Shown in pieces: positions 44,102 through 55,131 of a stretch of DNA of 64,000 nucleotides. The translations under genes and the position numbers were made by a program. The stretch comes from Gammaproteobacteria bacterium. GTDB lineage: Bacteria > Pseudomonadota > Gammaproteobacteria > UBA6429 > Thiohalophilaceae. Every line of letters starts with the position of its first letter. Position 1 is the first letter of the stretch. The notes under the pieces are model-generated. The model saw only the letters and a program-made list of their open reading frames with translations, had not been told where the DNA came from and did no database searches. The DNA lies in assembly GCA_024275115.1 (NCBI GenBank), contig JAJRZT010000102.1, positions 25,848-89,847 on the forward strand, read 5' to 3'.

Positions 44102-45202
44102 ATGGGTAAACGTACCCCTTTATACGACATGCATATTTCACAAGGTGCCAAAATGGTGGACTTTGGTGGCTGGGATATGCCAATTAATTATGGCTCGCAA
44201 ATTAAAGAACACAATATTGTACGTAGTGATGCGGGAATGTTTGATGTGTCTCACATGACCGTGGTGGATTTAACGGGTGACAAGGTACGTGATTTTTTAC
44301 GCTACCTGTTAGCCAACAATGTTGACCGTTTAAAAAACGAAGGCAAAGCACTGTACTCCTGCATGCTCAATGAAAAGGGCGGCGTGATCGATGACCTGAT
44401 AGTTTACTATGTGAAGGATACTTTTTTCCGTATGGTGGTGAACTCCAGTACCCGTGAAAAGGATTTGGCCTGGATTAATAAGCAGGCAGAAAGTTTTGCT
44501 GTAACCGTTACAGTGCGTGATGACCTTACCATGATAGCCGTGCAAGGCCCGAATGCACGTGAAAAGGCGCACCTTGCACTGGGTGCGGATACAGCTGCAC
44601 AAATAAAAAATACCGCCGTCTTTTTTATAAAATTTGTTAATGATAGTAACATGGGTGAGATTGCGGTTGCGCGTACGGGTTACACAGGTGAAGATGGTTA
44701 CGAAATCATGTTGCCAAAAGAGCATGCTTCCACCTTCTGGGCTAAACTGGCCGAACAGGAAGTGGTGCCGTGTGGTCTGGGCGCACGCGATACTTTACGC
44801 CTGGAAGCGGGTATGAATTTATATGGTTCCGACATGGACGAAACCATTACGCCATTAGAAGCGGCACTGACCTGGACGGTTGCGTGGGAACCTGCCGACC
44901 GGAACTTTATTGGTCGAGCTGCTTTAGAACAACAACGTGAACAGGGTGTTGCAACCAAACTGGTTGGTTTAGTGCTGGAAGACAAAGGTGTGCTACGCAA
45001 CCACCAAAAGATTTTTATTGATGGTTTGGAAGGTGGTGAGATCACCAGTGGCAGCTTTTCACCAACTGTTGGCAAGGCCATTGCTTTTGCTCGGGTAACA
45101 TCGAATATTGCTAATACCTGCAAGGTGGAAATAAGAGGCAAGCAATTAGCCGCTGTTGTTGTGAAACCGCCGTTTGCAAGAAATGGCAAGTCTTGTATTT
45201 AA
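44102..45202 (+). CDS. gcvT: Glycine cleavage system aminomethyltransferase (T protein)
   Basis: Transfers the methylene group from aminomethyl-lipoyl-GcvH to tetrahydrofolate, releasing ammonia. 366 residues with [20 protein letters not shown] near residue 18, [10 protein letters not shown] (the catalytic Asp region), [15 protein letters not shown] and [23 protein letters not shown]. Third-domain oligonucleotide-binding fold at the end. lipA precedes by 28 bases and gcvH follows by 60. Confidence 0.97.
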   Translation: MGKRTPLYDMHISQGAKMVDFGGWDMPINYGSQIKEHNIVRSDAGMFDVSHMTVVDLTGDKVRDFLRYLLANNVDRLKNEGKALYSCMLNEKGGVIDDLIVYYVKDTFFRMVVNSSTREKDLAWINKQAESFAVTVTVRDDLTMIAVQGPNAREKAHLALGADTAAQIKNTAVFFIKFVNDSNMGEIAVARTGYTGEDGYEIMLPKEHASTFWAKLAEQEVVPCGLGARDTLRLEAGMNLYGSDMDETITPLEAALTWTVAWEPADRNFIGRAALEQQREQGVATKLVGLVLEDKGVLRNHQKIFIDGLEGGEITSGSFSPTVGKAIAFARVTSNIANTCKVEIRGKQLAAVVVKPPFARNGKSCI

Positions 45203-45262
45203 GTTTTTAAAAGATTAACTACATTAAATGAATTTTGAATAAGTATTAAGAAGGTAAATATT

Positions 45263-45658
45263 ATGAGTGAAATACCACAAGATTTACGTTATACCAAAAC
45301 ACATGAATGGATTATGAAAAATGATGAAGGTACCTTAACCGTTGGTATTACTGATCATGCACAAGGTTTGTTAGGTGATTTAGTTTTTATTGAAGCACCC
45401 GAAGAAGGTACAACCTTTCAGGAAGGTGATGACAGTGCCGTGGTTGAATCGGTGAAAGCCGCTTCCGATGTGTATGCGCCGGTAGACGGTGAAGTAACGG
45501 CCAGCAATGAAGCACTGGAAGACACGCCTGAAATTATTAACAACGATCCTTTCGGCGATGGCTGGATTTATAAAATCAAACCGGAAGATAGTGGTGCGTT
45601 TGATGCGTTGATGGATGCAGAGGCGTATAAAGAATTAATCGAATCTGCGGACGAATAG
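45263..45658 (+). CDS. gcvH: Glycine cleavage system H protein
   Basis: Lipoyl carrier of the glycine cleavage complex. 131 residues; the lipoyl-lysine is K65 in AVVESVKAASDVYAP, within the standard motif. TKTHEWI and GITDHAQGLLGDLVFIE are also typical. Lipoylation could be served by the adjacent lipA. Followed by a 168-base gap to gcvPA with no gene or clear terminator. Confidence 0.97.
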   Translation: MSEIPQDLRYTKTHEWIMKNDEGTLTVGITDHAQGLLGDLVFIEAPEEGTTFQEGDDSAVVESVKAASDVYAPVDGEVTASNEALEDTPEIINNDPFGDGWIYKIKPEDSGAFDALMDAEAYKELIESADE

Positions 45659-45826
45659 TGAGGAAGGATATTACGGCGTTAAAACCTTCCTTAAAATGCT
45701 CACTTACGATTGTAAGCTGCGCTTTTGCGTCAGATTTTGCCTTGTACTATCATCCCTCACTATCCGTGAAGACGAGTGCCCAATTTTTATAAGCCAAAAA
45801 ATAAATTTAGTTAATTAGGTAACATT

Positions 45827-47236
45827 ATGCCATTTATTCCCCATACGGAAGAAGAAGTTAAATCAATGCTGGAAGTGATTGGCGTTGAGTCGATTGAAGA
45901 TTTGTTCGACGAAATTCCAGAAAATCTACGCAGTGAAGGTTTAACCAAAGTACCCGAAGGCCTGACAGAAATGGAAATTGGTCGCATTATGCGTGCACGT
46001 GCCGATCAAGATACTTATCGTTTATGTTTTGCTGGTGGCGGTGCGTATGAGCATCATGTGCCTGCGGCAGTATGGGAAATTACCACGCGGGGTGAATTTT
46101 ATTCGGCGTATACACCTTATCAGGCCGAAGCCAGTCAGGGCACCTTGCAACTGTTGTATGAATACCAGACGATGATGGCAAGTTTAACCGCAATGGATGT
46201 ATCCAATGCGTCATTATACGATGGAGCCTCTGCATTAGCCGAAGCGGTATTGATGGCGGTGCGGGCTAATCGCAAATCAAAGTCCAAACGTGTTTTAATG
46301 CCGCGTACGGTGAATCCTGCTTATCGAAAAGTGGCGTACAACATCGTGCATAATCAGGGCATCGTACTGGAAGAACTGGATTACGATGTAACCAGTGGTA
46401 CGATAGATATTAACAGCCTGCCTGATGAGCCGGGTGATTTTACAGCGTTAGTGATTCCACAACCCAATTACTTTGGCTCTTTAGAAGAGGTTGATGCGCT
46501 AACCGATTGGGCGCATCAACATAAAGCATTGGTGATTGCGGTTGTTAACCCCATGTCACTTGCGATGTTAAAACCACCAGGTGAGTGGGGTAACGACAGT
46601 GACATAACAGGCGCTGACATTACTTGCGGCGAAGGCCAGCCGCTCGGTATTCCGTTATCTTCTGGCGGGCCGTACTTTGGTTTTATGTGTTGCCGGCAGG
46701 TTTATGTTCGTCAAATGCCGGGGCGCATTATTGGCCGTACTGTTGATTTAGACGGTAAGCCGGGTTTTAGTTTAACGTTGCAAGCGCGTGAGCAACATAT
46801 TCGCCGCTCCAAAGCAACATCGAATATTTGTACCAATCAGGGGCTGCTAGTAACTGCGGCAACCATTTATATGGCAATTGTTGGGCCTTATGGTTTAGAG
46901 AATACAGCAGCACAATCGCACAACAATACTCAGTTGTTAATGTCGGAGCTAGATAAATTAAACGGTGTGCAACGTATATTTAATTCTGCTAATTTTCATG
47001 AAGCGGTATTTAAGTTTGATTTACCACTGAGTGATGTTATTCGTTCACTTGCCGCGCAGGGTATTGTTGCCGGTGTTCGGCTGGAAGATGATTATCCCGA
47101 GTTGGGAAATTGCTTAATGGTTTGCGCAACCGAAACAAAAAGCGAAGACGATATTAAAGGTTTCGCAAAAACGTTAGCAACGACGTTAACGCGGTTGCAG
47201 GCGGCGGCTTGTCCGGTGCAACCAAAGATGGCTTAG
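45827..47236 (+). CDS. gcvPA: Glycine dehydrogenase subunit 1 (P protein N-terminal half)
   Basis: One half of the split PLP-dependent glycine decarboxylase. The 469 residues start [31 protein letters not shown] and carry [65 protein letters not shown] and [19 protein letters not shown]. Single-chain GcvP is the rule in E. coli, and the two-gene form is found in various other gammaproteobacteria. gcvPB follows after 32 bases. Confidence 0.97.
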   Translation: MPFIPHTEEEVKSMLEVIGVESIEDLFDEIPENLRSEGLTKVPEGLTEMEIGRIMRARADQDTYRLCFAGGGAYEHHVPAAVWEITTRGEFYSAYTPYQAEASQGTLQLLYEYQTMMASLTAMDVSNASLYDGASALAEAVLMAVRANRKSKSKRVLMPRTVNPAYRKVAYNIVHNQGIVLEELDYDVTSGTIDINSLPDEPGDFTALVIPQPNYFGSLEEVDALTDWAHQHKALVIAVVNPMSLAMLKPPGEWGNDSDITGADITCGEGQPLGIPLSSGGPYFGFMCCRQVYVRQMPGRIIGRTVDLDGKPGFSLTLQAREQHIRRSKATSNICTNQGLLVTAATIYMAIVGPYGLENTAAQSHNNTQLLMSELDKLNGVQRIFNSANFHEAVFKFDLPLSDVIRSLAAQGIVAGVRLEDDYPELGNCLMVCATETKSEDDIKGFAKTLATTLTRLQAAACPVQPKMA

Positions 47237-47268
47237 ATAGTAAAGATTAAATTTAAAAGGTAGCAACA

Positions 47269-48729
47269 ATGTTAGTATTCGAACAATCAAGAACAGGACG
47301 GGTTAATGCCGCTCAGTCTGCAAAAAAAGATAATATGGTGAATGTTATCCCTGATAACTTGAAGCGTAAAACACGCCCGTTGTTGCCTGAAATTTCTGAA
47401 ATGCAGGCAGTACGTCATTACACCCGTCTTTCGCAAAAGAATTTTTCTATCGATACGCATTTTTATCCGTTGGGTTCCTGCACCATGAAATACAATCCGC
47501 GTGCCTGTAACCAGTTGTCGATGTTACCGGGTTTATTAAACCGTCATCCGGCTACGCCAGATTCAAGTAGTCAGGGTTTTTTAGCCTGCATGTATGACTT
47601 ACAGGAAATTTTAAAAGACGTCACCGGCATGTATGAAGTATCCCTTGCACCCATGGCCGGTGCACAGGGTGAGTTTGCCGGTGTGGCGATGATACGTGCT
47701 TATCATGATGCGCAAAATGGTGGTAAAGGCGATCCGGCTCGTACTGAAATTTTAGTACCGGATGCAGCGCATGGCACTAATCCCGCAACGGCCACCATGT
47801 GTAATTTTAAAGTAAAAGAAATTCCAACCAACAGTGATGGTGATGTGGATATTGATGCACTTAAAGCCGCTGTAGGGCCACAAACAGCGGGCATCATGTT
47901 AACAAACCCATCTACCCTGGGTGTTTTTGAGCGCAAGATAAAAGAAATTGCTGGCATTGTTCATGATGCGGGTGGTTTATTGTATTACGATGGTGCAAAT
48001 TTAAATGCTATTTTAGGTAAGGTAAAACCGGGTGACATGGGCTTTGATGTTATTCATATGAATTTACACAAAACTTTTTCAACACCACATGGTGGCGGTG
48101 GCCCAGGTGCCGGTCCTGTTGGTGTCAGTAAGCGTCTGGAACCTTATCTACCCGTGCCGATGGTGGTTGAAAATGGTGGCGAATACCATGTGGTGACGGA
48201 GAAGTCGCGACCACAAAGTATTGGTCGCTTATCCGCCTTTATGGGCAATACTGGCATCCTGTTACGTGCTTATATTTATGCGCGTATGTTAGGCAGTGAA
48301 GGTATGCAGCGGGTTGCCGAGTATGCCACTCTAAATGCCAACTATATGTTAGCCGTATTACAAAAAAGTGGTTTTGAAATTGCGTACCCTAACCGGCGTG
48401 CAACCCATGAATTTATTGTTACCTTGAAAAAACAGGCGAAAGACTTAGGTGTTAATACGATGGACTTTGCCAAGCGTTTGCTGGATTATGGTTTCCATGC
48501 GCCAACAACCTACTTCCCGTTATTAGTGCCCGAGTGTTTATTGATTGAGCCAACCGAAACGGAAACCAAGCAGGAACTTGATGATTTTATGCAGGCGATG
48601 GTTGCGATACAAAAAGAAGCGGAGTCAGAACCTGAAATCGTAAAATCGGCACCGCATACATTGCCGGTGCGACGACTGGATGATGTGAAAGCGGCAAAAG
48701 AACTAGACCTAACTTACAAAGGCGAATAG
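47269..48729 (+). CDS. gcvPB: Glycine dehydrogenase subunit 2 (P protein C-terminal half)
   Basis: Contains the PLP-binding lysine, K268 in [56 protein letters not shown] and [13 protein letters not shown] are family signatures. 486 residues. Last gene of the glycine-controlled set lipA-gcvT-gcvH-gcvPA-gcvPB. The 178 bases after it to dgkA hold no clear terminator, so partial read-through is possible. Confidence 0.97.
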   Translation: MLVFEQSRTGRVNAAQSAKKDNMVNVIPDNLKRKTRPLLPEISEMQAVRHYTRLSQKNFSIDTHFYPLGSCTMKYNPRACNQLSMLPGLLNRHPATPDSSSQGFLACMYDLQEILKDVTGMYEVSLAPMAGAQGEFAGVAMIRAYHDAQNGGKGDPARTEILVPDAAHGTNPATATMCNFKVKEIPTNSDGDVDIDALKAAVGPQTAGIMLTNPSTLGVFERKIKEIAGIVHDAGGLLYYDGANLNAILGKVKPGDMGFDVIHMNLHKTFSTPHGGGGPGAGPVGVSKRLEPYLPVPMVVENGGEYHVVTEKSRPQSIGRLSAFMGNTGILLRAYIYARMLGSEGMQRVAEYATLNANYMLAVLQKSGFEIAYPNRRATHEFIVTLKKQAKDLGVNTMDFAKRLLDYGFHAPTTYFPLLVPECLLIEPTETETKQELDDFMQAMVAIQKEAESEPEIVKSAPHTLPVRRLDDVKAAKELDLTYKGE

Positions 48730-48907
48730 TGATAAATAGTATTCGTTATTCCCGTAAAGGCGCAAGCACAGGGACGTACGCAGGTAGGGCAATGCATTAG
48801 GGTAGGGCGCCCGTAAGTAGAATAACGCAGGAGCAGTTATCGAGGAGCAATTTGCCGAGGAATCCAGTACAGCAGCATAAGCAGTGTTTAAAGAATAAAG
48901 GAACATC

Positions 48908-49279
48908 ATGACCAAGCCAGGTAAAACAGGATTAACACGAATCATCCATGCAGGTGGCTACTCTGTGCAAGGCATTCGCGCCGCATTTAAACACGAAGCC
49001 GCTTTTCGTCAGGAACTTGTTCTAACTATTATTCTTGTGCCACTTGCTTTTTATATTACTCAGGATGCCATCAAGCTTGCGTTGTTAATTAGTGCCCCCT
49101 TGCTGGTGCTGCTGGTTGAGATTTTAAATTCTGCTATAGAGGCGGTTGTTGACCGTTTTGGTGAGGAACACCATGAGCTTAGCGGGCGGGCAAAAGACAT
49201 GGGCTCGGCGGCTGTTGCCATTAGCCTTGTTATTATGGCCGTGGTTTGGGGTTTAATTCTTTACGAAATCTATCTGTAA
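48908..49279 (+). CDS. dgkA: Diacylglycerol kinase
   Basis: Small trimeric inner-membrane kinase that phosphorylates diacylglycerol. 123 residues with an amphipathic N terminus (GLTRIIHAGGYSVQGIRAAFKHEAAFRQEL), three membrane helices and the motif LVEILNSAIEAVVDRFGEEHHELSGRAKDMGSAAVAISL, which includes the catalytic Glu and the metal-binding residues. ATG 48908 follows AAAGGA. Confidence 0.96.
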   Translation: MTKPGKTGLTRIIHAGGYSVQGIRAAFKHEAAFRQELVLTIILVPLAFYITQDAIKLALLISAPLLVLLVEILNSAIEAVVDRFGEEHHELSGRAKDMGSAAVAISLVIMAVVWGLILYEIYL

Positions 49280-49325
49280 AATAGTTTAAAAAAATTGTAA
49301 TTAACATTATAAATAAGGATTTATT

Positions 49326-50255
49326 ATGTCAGCTTTAATTTGTGGTTCATACGCCTACGATACCATTATGGTTTTCCATGATCAGTTTAAAAATCATATC
49401 CTCCCCGATAAAGTCCATATCCTGAATGTTTCTTTTCTGGTTCCGGAGATGCGTCGGGAATTTGGTGGTTGTGCCGGTAACATTGCTTTTACTTTAAATA
49501 TGCTTGGTGGTGATGCTTTGCCAATGGCTACGGTGGGCAATGATTTTGCACCTTATGCAACATGGATGGATAAACATAGCATAAGCCGTAAGTACCTGAA
49601 AGAAGTGAACAGTTATACCGGTCAGGCTTTTATTACAACCGATATGGATGATAACCAGATTACGGCGTTCCACCCCGGTGCAATGGGTTTTTCGCATGAA
49701 AATAAAGTGGCTGATGCACCTGAAGCCACCATTGGCATTATTTCACCGGATGGTCGCGATGGCATGTTGCAGCATGCCGCTCAGTTTGTTGAGCAGGACG
49801 TACCGTTTATTTTTGATCCCGGTCAGGGTTTACCAATGTTTAATGGTGAGGAATTGTCTACTTTTGTTGAACAGGCCACATGGGTAACCGTTAATGATTA
49901 CGAAGGTGAAATGTTAGCTGAACGTACGGGTAAGTCACTAGAGGATATTGCTAAACAGGTTAAAGCCTTAATTGTTACTCGTGGCGGTGAAGGTTCTGAT
50001 ATTTATGTTGATGGCAAAGTGATTAATATTCCTCTTGCTAAAATTAGTGAAGCTAATGATCCAACCGGTTGTGGTGATGCTTACCGTGCAGGTTTGTTAT
50101 ACGGTATGATGAACGATATGGACTGGGAAACAACGGGTCGTATTGCATCATTGTGCGGTGCGATTAAAATTGAACAGCTTGGGCCACAGAATCATGGCTT
50201 TACAATGGATGAGTTTAAAGCACGTTATAAGGAAAGTTTTGCTAGTGAATTTTAA
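49326..50255 (+). CDS. PfkB-family carbohydrate/nucleoside kinase (adenosine-kinase-like)
   Basis: A 309-residue ribokinase-fold kinase. The substrate side has REFGGCAGNIAFTLNMLGGDALPMATVGNDF; the ATP/anion-hole motif is NDPTGCGDAYRAGLLYG with the catalytic base Asp of GCGD. Bacterial proteins with this pattern and length are annotated adenosine kinase, but ribokinase-like sugars are also possible. It lies 46 bases after dgkA. Confidence 0.8.
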   Translation: MSALICGSYAYDTIMVFHDQFKNHILPDKVHILNVSFLVPEMRREFGGCAGNIAFTLNMLGGDALPMATVGNDFAPYATWMDKHSISRKYLKEVNSYTGQAFITTDMDDNQITAFHPGAMGFSHENKVADAPEATIGIISPDGRDGMLQHAAQFVEQDVPFIFDPGQGLPMFNGEELSTFVEQATWVTVNDYEGEMLAERTGKSLEDIAKQVKALIVTRGGEGSDIYVDGKVINIPLAKISEANDPTGCGDAYRAGLLYGMMNDMDWETTGRIASLCGAIKIEQLGPQNHGFTMDEFKARYKESFASEF

Positions 50256-50342
50256 TTGCTGTGGGTTTAATTTTTTGCAGCTTACTGCGTAGATATAAAA
50301 AATTAAATGTGTAGTCTGGATGCAATATTTATGGCATCAATA

Positions 50343-50363
50343 CCCCACCCGCTTGCGGTGGGG
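50343..50363. terminator. Hairpin between the PfkB gene and cmoB
   Basis: CCCCACC (50343-50349) and GGTGGGG (50357-50363) around CGCTTGC, followed by CGTTTATTT. It lies between convergent genes, 5 bases from the cmoB stop. CCGCTTGCGG-like sequence resembles the core of the dispersed ~100-bp repeat, so it may be a fragment of that family. Confidence 0.55.
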
Positions 50364-50367
50364 GCGT

Positions 50368-51336
50368 TTATTTAGATGCAAGTATGGTAACCCGCTTAGG
50401 CGCAGGGTAACTTTCAATCGTTAAATTATGGTTTTCCGGATCTAAAAAATCAACCAGTGAATTAAAGGTCATCCATTCTGTTGTTCGTTGTTCGTCGATA
50501 GACGTCTGATTAACATCCACAACCCGAATATTTTTAAATTTAAGACGTTCTAACCATTTTATAAGTAAAGCAATGGTTGGTATAAACCAGACATTATTCA
50601 TTTGTGCATAACGATCTTTCGGGAAGAGTACTTCATCGGAGTCGGTATCAATAATCAGTGTTTCGAGCACCAGCTCACCACCGGCCTTTAAGCAGTTACG
50701 TAACTGCGCAATATGATCAATCGGTGAGCGTCGGTGATACAGTACCCCCATTGAAAAGACAGTATCAAATGCCTGCAAGTTTTGAGGGACATCATCAATA
50801 CCCAGTGGCAATACAAAAACATTATTCGATTGAATATACTTTTGCATTAACTGGTATTGCATAACAAACACGGCCGTTGGGTCGATACCAATCACCAGTT
50901 CTGCGCCTAAACCCGCCATACGCCAGCAATGGTAGCCGTTGCCACAGCCTACATCTAAAACGGTTTTACCTTTCAGTGGTTGAATGTGATCTTTTAAGCG
51001 ATTCCATTTCCAGTCAGAGCGCCATTCGGTATCAATATGGGTGCCAAAAAAATCAAAGGGGCCTTTGCGCCAGGGGTGTAATTGCTTGAGTTGGTGTTTA
51101 ATAGCTTCTCTACTCTCCGTTGAGAGTGATTGCGTGCTAGAGATTTTCACCTGATCAACTAAATCAATACCAGTAACTGCGAGCTTGGGTAGATTATCGA
51201 TAGCTGACTGCCATTGCTCGAGCTTGCCATAACGGTTGGGGCTAAGTCCGGATTCAATTTGTTCCGGTAATATTTTTGCCCATGACCGCAGGGGGTGTTC
51301 CGAGTCAGATATAATATTAAGTAAGTCTTTGTACAT
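50368..51336 (-). CDS. cmoB: tRNA U34 carboxymethyltransferase
   Basis: Uses carboxy-S-adenosylmethionine to make cmo5U34 in tRNA. The 322 residues have LHPWRKGPFDFFGTHIDTEWRSDWKWNR, the Rossmann motif VLDVGCGNGYHCWRMAG and FSMGVLYHRRSPIDHI, all CmoB hallmarks. Its substrate is made by CmoA, encoded 2 bases upstream on the same strand. Confidence 0.96.
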   Translation of the reverse strand: MYKDLLNIISDSEHPLRSWAKILPEQIESGLSPNRYGKLEQWQSAIDNLPKLAVTGIDLVDQVKISSTQSLSTESREAIKHQLKQLHPWRKGPFDFFGTHIDTEWRSDWKWNRLKDHIQPLKGKTVLDVGCGNGYHCWRMAGLGAELVIGIDPTAVFVMQYQLMQKYIQSNNVFVLPLGIDDVPQNLQAFDTVFSMGVLYHRRSPIDHIAQLRNCLKAGGELVLETLIIDTDSDEVLFPKDRYAQMNNVWFIPTIALLIKWLERLKFKNIRVVDVNQTSIDEQRTTEWMTFNSLVDFLDPENHNLTIESYPAPKRVTILASK

Positions 51337-51338
51337 TG

Positions 51339-52070
51339 TTATTTTATAGCAAGGATCGAAGTAAAATTAAAACACTGAAACCAGGTATTAATAGTAGTAA
51401 AACCAATCTCGGATAATCGCTGCTGATGTGTTTCTATGGTGTCAGGTATTAAAGTGTTTTCTAATGCACTGCGTTTCTGGCTAATTTCCAGTTCGGTATA
51501 ACCATTGGCCTTTTTAAAGGCTTCATGTAATTGTATATTAGTATCGCGTGTGGTCTTATCTGAAAAGGTGATCTTTTCGGACAAGATCAATGCACCCCCT
51601 TTATTCATTCCATTGTAAATATTTTGTAGCAGCTCCATTCTTTTGTCGGGGTCTAAAAATTGCAAAGTAAAATTTAAAATAACCACTGATGCATTTTCAA
51701 TGGTTATATTCTGTATGTCATTACAAACAACCTGTACGGTAGATGCTGAGGCATCTTTTTTTATATTTATACGGCAGCGTTCTACCATGGATTCAGAATT
51801 ATCAACAGCAATAATGCTAACCTTGTCTTTATTGATATGGTGTCGTAGAGCCAGTGTTGCTGCACCTAAAGAACAGCCTAGATCATAGCACTGTGAATTA
51901 TTCTGCACATATTGTTCTGCAAATAAACCAATCATAGTAATAATATTTTCATAGCCAGGCACAGAGCGTCGGATCATATCAGGAAAAACATCGACCACTG
52001 CGTCATCAAAAATAAAATCAACCAAATGCGATTTTTTATGGACATAGATTGTGTCAGGTTTATTTTTCAT
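51339..52070 (-). CDS. cmoA: Carboxy-S-adenosylmethionine synthase
   Basis: Converts SAM and prephenate to carboxy-SAM for CmoB. 243 residues with FIFDDAVVDVFPDMIRRSVPGY near the start, CYDLGCSLGAATLALRHHI as SAM motif and VVILNFTLQFLDP. The cmoA-cmoB pair with a 2-base gap is the standard operon. Confidence 0.96.
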   Translation of the reverse strand: MKNKPDTIYVHKKSHLVDFIFDDAVVDVFPDMIRRSVPGYENIITMIGLFAEQYVQNNSQCYDLGCSLGAATLALRHHINKDKVSIIAVDNSESMVERCRINIKKDASASTVQVVCNDIQNITIENASVVILNFTLQFLDPDKRMELLQNIYNGMNKGGALILSEKITFSDKTTRDTNIQLHEAFKKANGYTELEISQKRSALENTLIPDTIETHQQRLSEIGFTTINTWFQCFNFTSILAIK

Positions 52071-52143
52071 GATTTTATATTATGCATACAAAGGAAAAAT
52101 TGATCTTAGTGAATTTATTGTTATTCGGCCAGTATAGGACAGA

Positions 52144-54195
52144 TTAAACGATTAAATCGCTCATACTGGTAATAACTGGCTTGCAACTTGTTCCAGAGCA
52201 TAGATAGGCGCAGGTTTTTTCTGTTGCTTTTCGTGCATCTAACAAGCCCGGTAAATTTATACTGGCATTGGGGATAGCAAATGCAAGCTTGTTGAGTTGA
52301 TAGTTTTTATCACAGGCTTGTTGCCATTGTGTTAGCTCAGGATCTTTTCCTCGGATAATAAGCATTGCGGGTGGCTTGAGCATTTCATCAAGCGCAAACA
52401 GTAATGCGGCATGGGCATGGGGGATCTCAGATATTGAACGCCATGCATAGTGGAGTGTTGTATCGGCTGCATCAATATAGCGTTGCTCACCAATAAGATG
52501 ACCGAGTCGATTGAGTGTATAGGCTGCAATACCATTGCCAGAAGGGATCGCTTCGTCCATTAATGGTTTTGGCCGGAGTATCAGGTTTTCATGATCATTG
52601 GCAGTAAAATAAAAGCCGCCGTTGTCATTATCGTAAAAATGCTGCATTACAATATCGCCAAGTTGTATTGCAAATTCAATGTCTTTATCACGCCAGCTGG
52701 CTTGCAGCGATTCCAGCAAGGCATCAATTAAAAAAACATAATCATCCAGATAGGCCATTAAATGTGCGTTGCCGTCTTTGTAGGTTGCAAGTAGCCGATT
52801 GTCTTTAAATAAAGTGCTACGAATAAAATCAATCGCCTTGTGTGCCGAGGCGATAAAATTATCCTGCTGTAATAATCGGCCGGAAATGGCCATGCCTTTT
52901 ATCATCAGTGCATTCCATGCGGTCAGAATTTTTTCATCACGGCCGGGGTGGATACGTTGTTCACGTTGCGCAAAGAGTTTTTCTTTAATGGTATTGAGGC
53001 TAGTTTTTATTTCAGACTCGGATAGCTCAAGCTGCTTTGCAATATCTGCAACCGATGTTTTAATATTAAGGTGCCATTGGCCTTCAAAGTTAGCTGTGCC
53101 ATTTAAACCAAAGCGCTGCTCTGCAATCAAATACTCTTGTTCTGTCAGAAGCTCTTTAATTTGCTTGCAATGCCAAACGTAGAATGTTCCTTCTTCGCCT
53201 TCTGAATCGGCATCGAGAGTAGAGTAGTAGCCGCCTTCGGGGGATGTCATTTCTCGCATTACCCATTCGCCTGTTTCGACTGCAATTTGTTTAAAATGAG
53301 CGTTATCTAAAATAGCGCCAGTCTGTGCATACAGGCTGAGTAATGGGCCATTGTCATATAACATTTTTTCAAAATGTGGAATAGCCCATTGCTGATCAAC
53401 GCAATAGCGACAGAAGCCGCCACCGAGTTGATCATAAAGGCCGCCGTTCGCCATTGCTGTTAACGTATCAACCAGCATGGAGCGTGAAGTATCATCGGCC
53501 TGGCCACTTTGTTGGGTTGCCAGATAGTGACGTAGTAAAAACTCAAGGTTGGTTGGATGTGGGAATTTAGGTGCATCACCAAACCCACCAAATTCTTTGT
53601 CATAAGTTTTAGCCAGTTGTTGTCGGCAGCTGTCAATGGGGAAGCTGGTCAGTTGTTGTGTATTACTGGCAGGCAGGTTTGCCATGTTGTTTAACGCATC
53701 GAGTAATGACTCATTCTGTTTATTAATATCATCACGATTCTTTTGATAAAAGTCTTCAACACGTTCGAGAATTTCAGTAAATGATGGCATGCCGTGTTTG
53801 GGTATATTGGGGAAATAGGTGCCGGCAAAAAATGGGATCTGTTCTTCGGGAGTAAGAATAACGGTTAACGGCCAGCCACCACCACGTTGATTCAGCAGGT
53901 GGTGCGCGCTCTGGTATATTTTGTCCAGATCGGGGCGTTCTTCGCGGTCAACTTTTATATTAATGAATAATTTATTCATCACCTTGGCAATTTCTTCATT
54001 TTCGAACGACTCATGCGCCATAACATGGCACCAGTGGCAAGCCGAATAGCCAATGGACAATAAAATGGGTTTGCCGGTTTGCTGTGCAATTGCGAGTGCC
54101 TGCTTATCCCAGGGCTGCCAGTGCACCGGATTGTCGGCATGCTGTTGTAAGTAAGGGCTGGTCTGGCTGGCGAGTCGGTTGCTTGGCTGGGTCAT
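52144..54195 (-). CDS. Thioredoxin-domain DUF255 protein (YyaL/spermatogenesis-associated 20 type)
   Basis: A 683-residue two-domain protein. The N-terminal thioredoxin-like DUF255 domain has NPVHWQPW and the redox motif CHWC (C53, C56) in [26 protein letters not shown]. The rest is an (alpha/alpha)6 barrel like N-acylglucosamine epimerase or cellobiose epimerase ([30 protein letters not shown]). No reaction is established for the family. Single gene, divergent from lgt by about 110 bases. Confidence 0.9.
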   Translation of the reverse strand: MTQPSNRLASQTSPYLQQHADNPVHWQPWDKQALAIAQQTGKPILLSIGYSACHWCHVMAHESFENEEIAKVMNKLFINIKVDREERPDLDKIYQSAHHLLNQRGGGWPLTVILTPEEQIPFFAGTYFPNIPKHGMPSFTEILERVEDFYQKNRDDINKQNESLLDALNNMANLPASNTQQLTSFPIDSCRQQLAKTYDKEFGGFGDAPKFPHPTNLEFLLRHYLATQQSGQADDTSRSMLVDTLTAMANGGLYDQLGGGFCRYCVDQQWAIPHFEKMLYDNGPLLSLYAQTGAILDNAHFKQIAVETGEWVMREMTSPEGGYYSTLDADSEGEEGTFYVWHCKQIKELLTEQEYLIAEQRFGLNGTANFEGQWHLNIKTSVADIAKQLELSESEIKTSLNTIKEKLFAQREQRIHPGRDEKILTAWNALMIKGMAISGRLLQQDNFIASAHKAIDFIRSTLFKDNRLLATYKDGNAHLMAYLDDYVFLIDALLESLQASWRDKDIEFAIQLGDIVMQHFYDNDNGGFYFTANDHENLILRPKPLMDEAIPSGNGIAAYTLNRLGHLIGEQRYIDAADTTLHYAWRSISEIPHAHAALLFALDEMLKPPAMLIIRGKDPELTQWQQACDKNYQLNKLAFAIPNASINLPGLLDARKATEKTCAYLCSGTSCKPVITSMSDLIV

Positions 54196-54303
54196 GTCTA
54201 TTGGCTTAATTTGTGTTGTTTGTATTTATGTGAGTTTGCGATTATGACATAAATTGTTTCGTGATATGATGCTATCTTAAACCCTATAATAAAGAGTAAC
54301 CCT

Positions 54304-55092
54304 ATGATAACCCTCGATTTTGACCCTGTGGCCTTTACGGTTTTTAGCTGGCCAGTGCATTGGTACGGCATTATGTATTTGATTGGTTTTCTGGGGGGCT
54401 GGTGGTTAGGCCGGGTGCAGGCCAAGCGGCCTAATTCGGGCTGGACAGCCGAACAGGTAGACGACTGGTTATTTTATGTGGGTATGGGGGTCATTTTAGG
54501 TGGCCGCGTCGGTTACGTGTTCTTTTATGGTTGGGATCAACTGGCCGACGACTGGACCTTTATGTTCAGAATATGGGAAGGCGGCATGTCCTTCCATGGT
54601 GGTTTGCTTGGTGTGCTGGTGGGTATGTGGTTGTTTGCGCGGCGTTACAAGAAAAGTTTTTTTGCAACTGTCGACTTTACTGCACCATGCGTCATTATCG
54701 GTTTAGGTGCGGGTCGAATTGGCAATTTAATCAATGGTGAGTTGTGGGGCAAACCAACAGATTTACCCTGGGCGATGATTTTCCCACATGCCGATAATTT
54801 ACCTCGCCACCCGACACCGTTGTATGAGTTTTTATTAGAAGGTGTAGTGCTGTTTATTATCGTTTGGGGCTTTGCAAGAAAGCCGCGCCCCACCATGGCG
54901 GTGTCCGGCGTATTTGCGGTGGCTTACGGCAGCTTTAGAATTTTAATCGAAACAGTGCGAATACCCGATGCCCATATTGGCTATCTCGCTTTTGATTTTG
55001 TTACCATGGGCATGTTGTTATCGTTGCCGTTGGTGTTAGCGGGTGTGATTTTATTGTGGTGGGCGTATAGAAAACCTGCTATTCCTGTGTAG
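54304..55092 (+). CDS. lgt: Prolipoprotein diacylglyceryl transferase
   Basis: Inner-membrane enzyme that attaches diacylglycerol to the lipobox cysteine of prolipoproteins. 262 residues, about seven helices; GGMSFHGGLLGVL (with the essential His) and GAGRIGNLINGELWGKPTDLPWAM (Lgt signature) are present, as is RHPTPLYE. It would process the lipoproteins encoded at 9.7, 19.4 and 60.9 kb. First gene of lgt-thyA-folA. Confidence 0.97.
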   Translation: MITLDFDPVAFTVFSWPVHWYGIMYLIGFLGGWWLGRVQAKRPNSGWTAEQVDDWLFYVGMGVILGGRVGYVFFYGWDQLADDWTFMFRIWEGGMSFHGGLLGVLVGMWLFARRYKKSFFATVDFTAPCVIIGLGAGRIGNLINGELWGKPTDLPWAMIFPHADNLPRHPTPLYEFLLEGVVLFIIVWGFARKPRPTMAVSGVFAVAYGSFRILIETVRIPDAHIGYLAFDFVTMGMLLSLPLVLAGVILLWWAYRKPAIPV

Positions 55093-55131
55093 ATGGGGAT
55101 TTAGGCGTAGGCGGGAATTAAGGAGAATAAA

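Noticed and set aside
48709..48945. Minus-strand ORF between gcvPB and dgkA
   Set aside because: It overlaps both genes' ends and the dgkA start region, with no ribosome-binding site. The gap looks non-coding.
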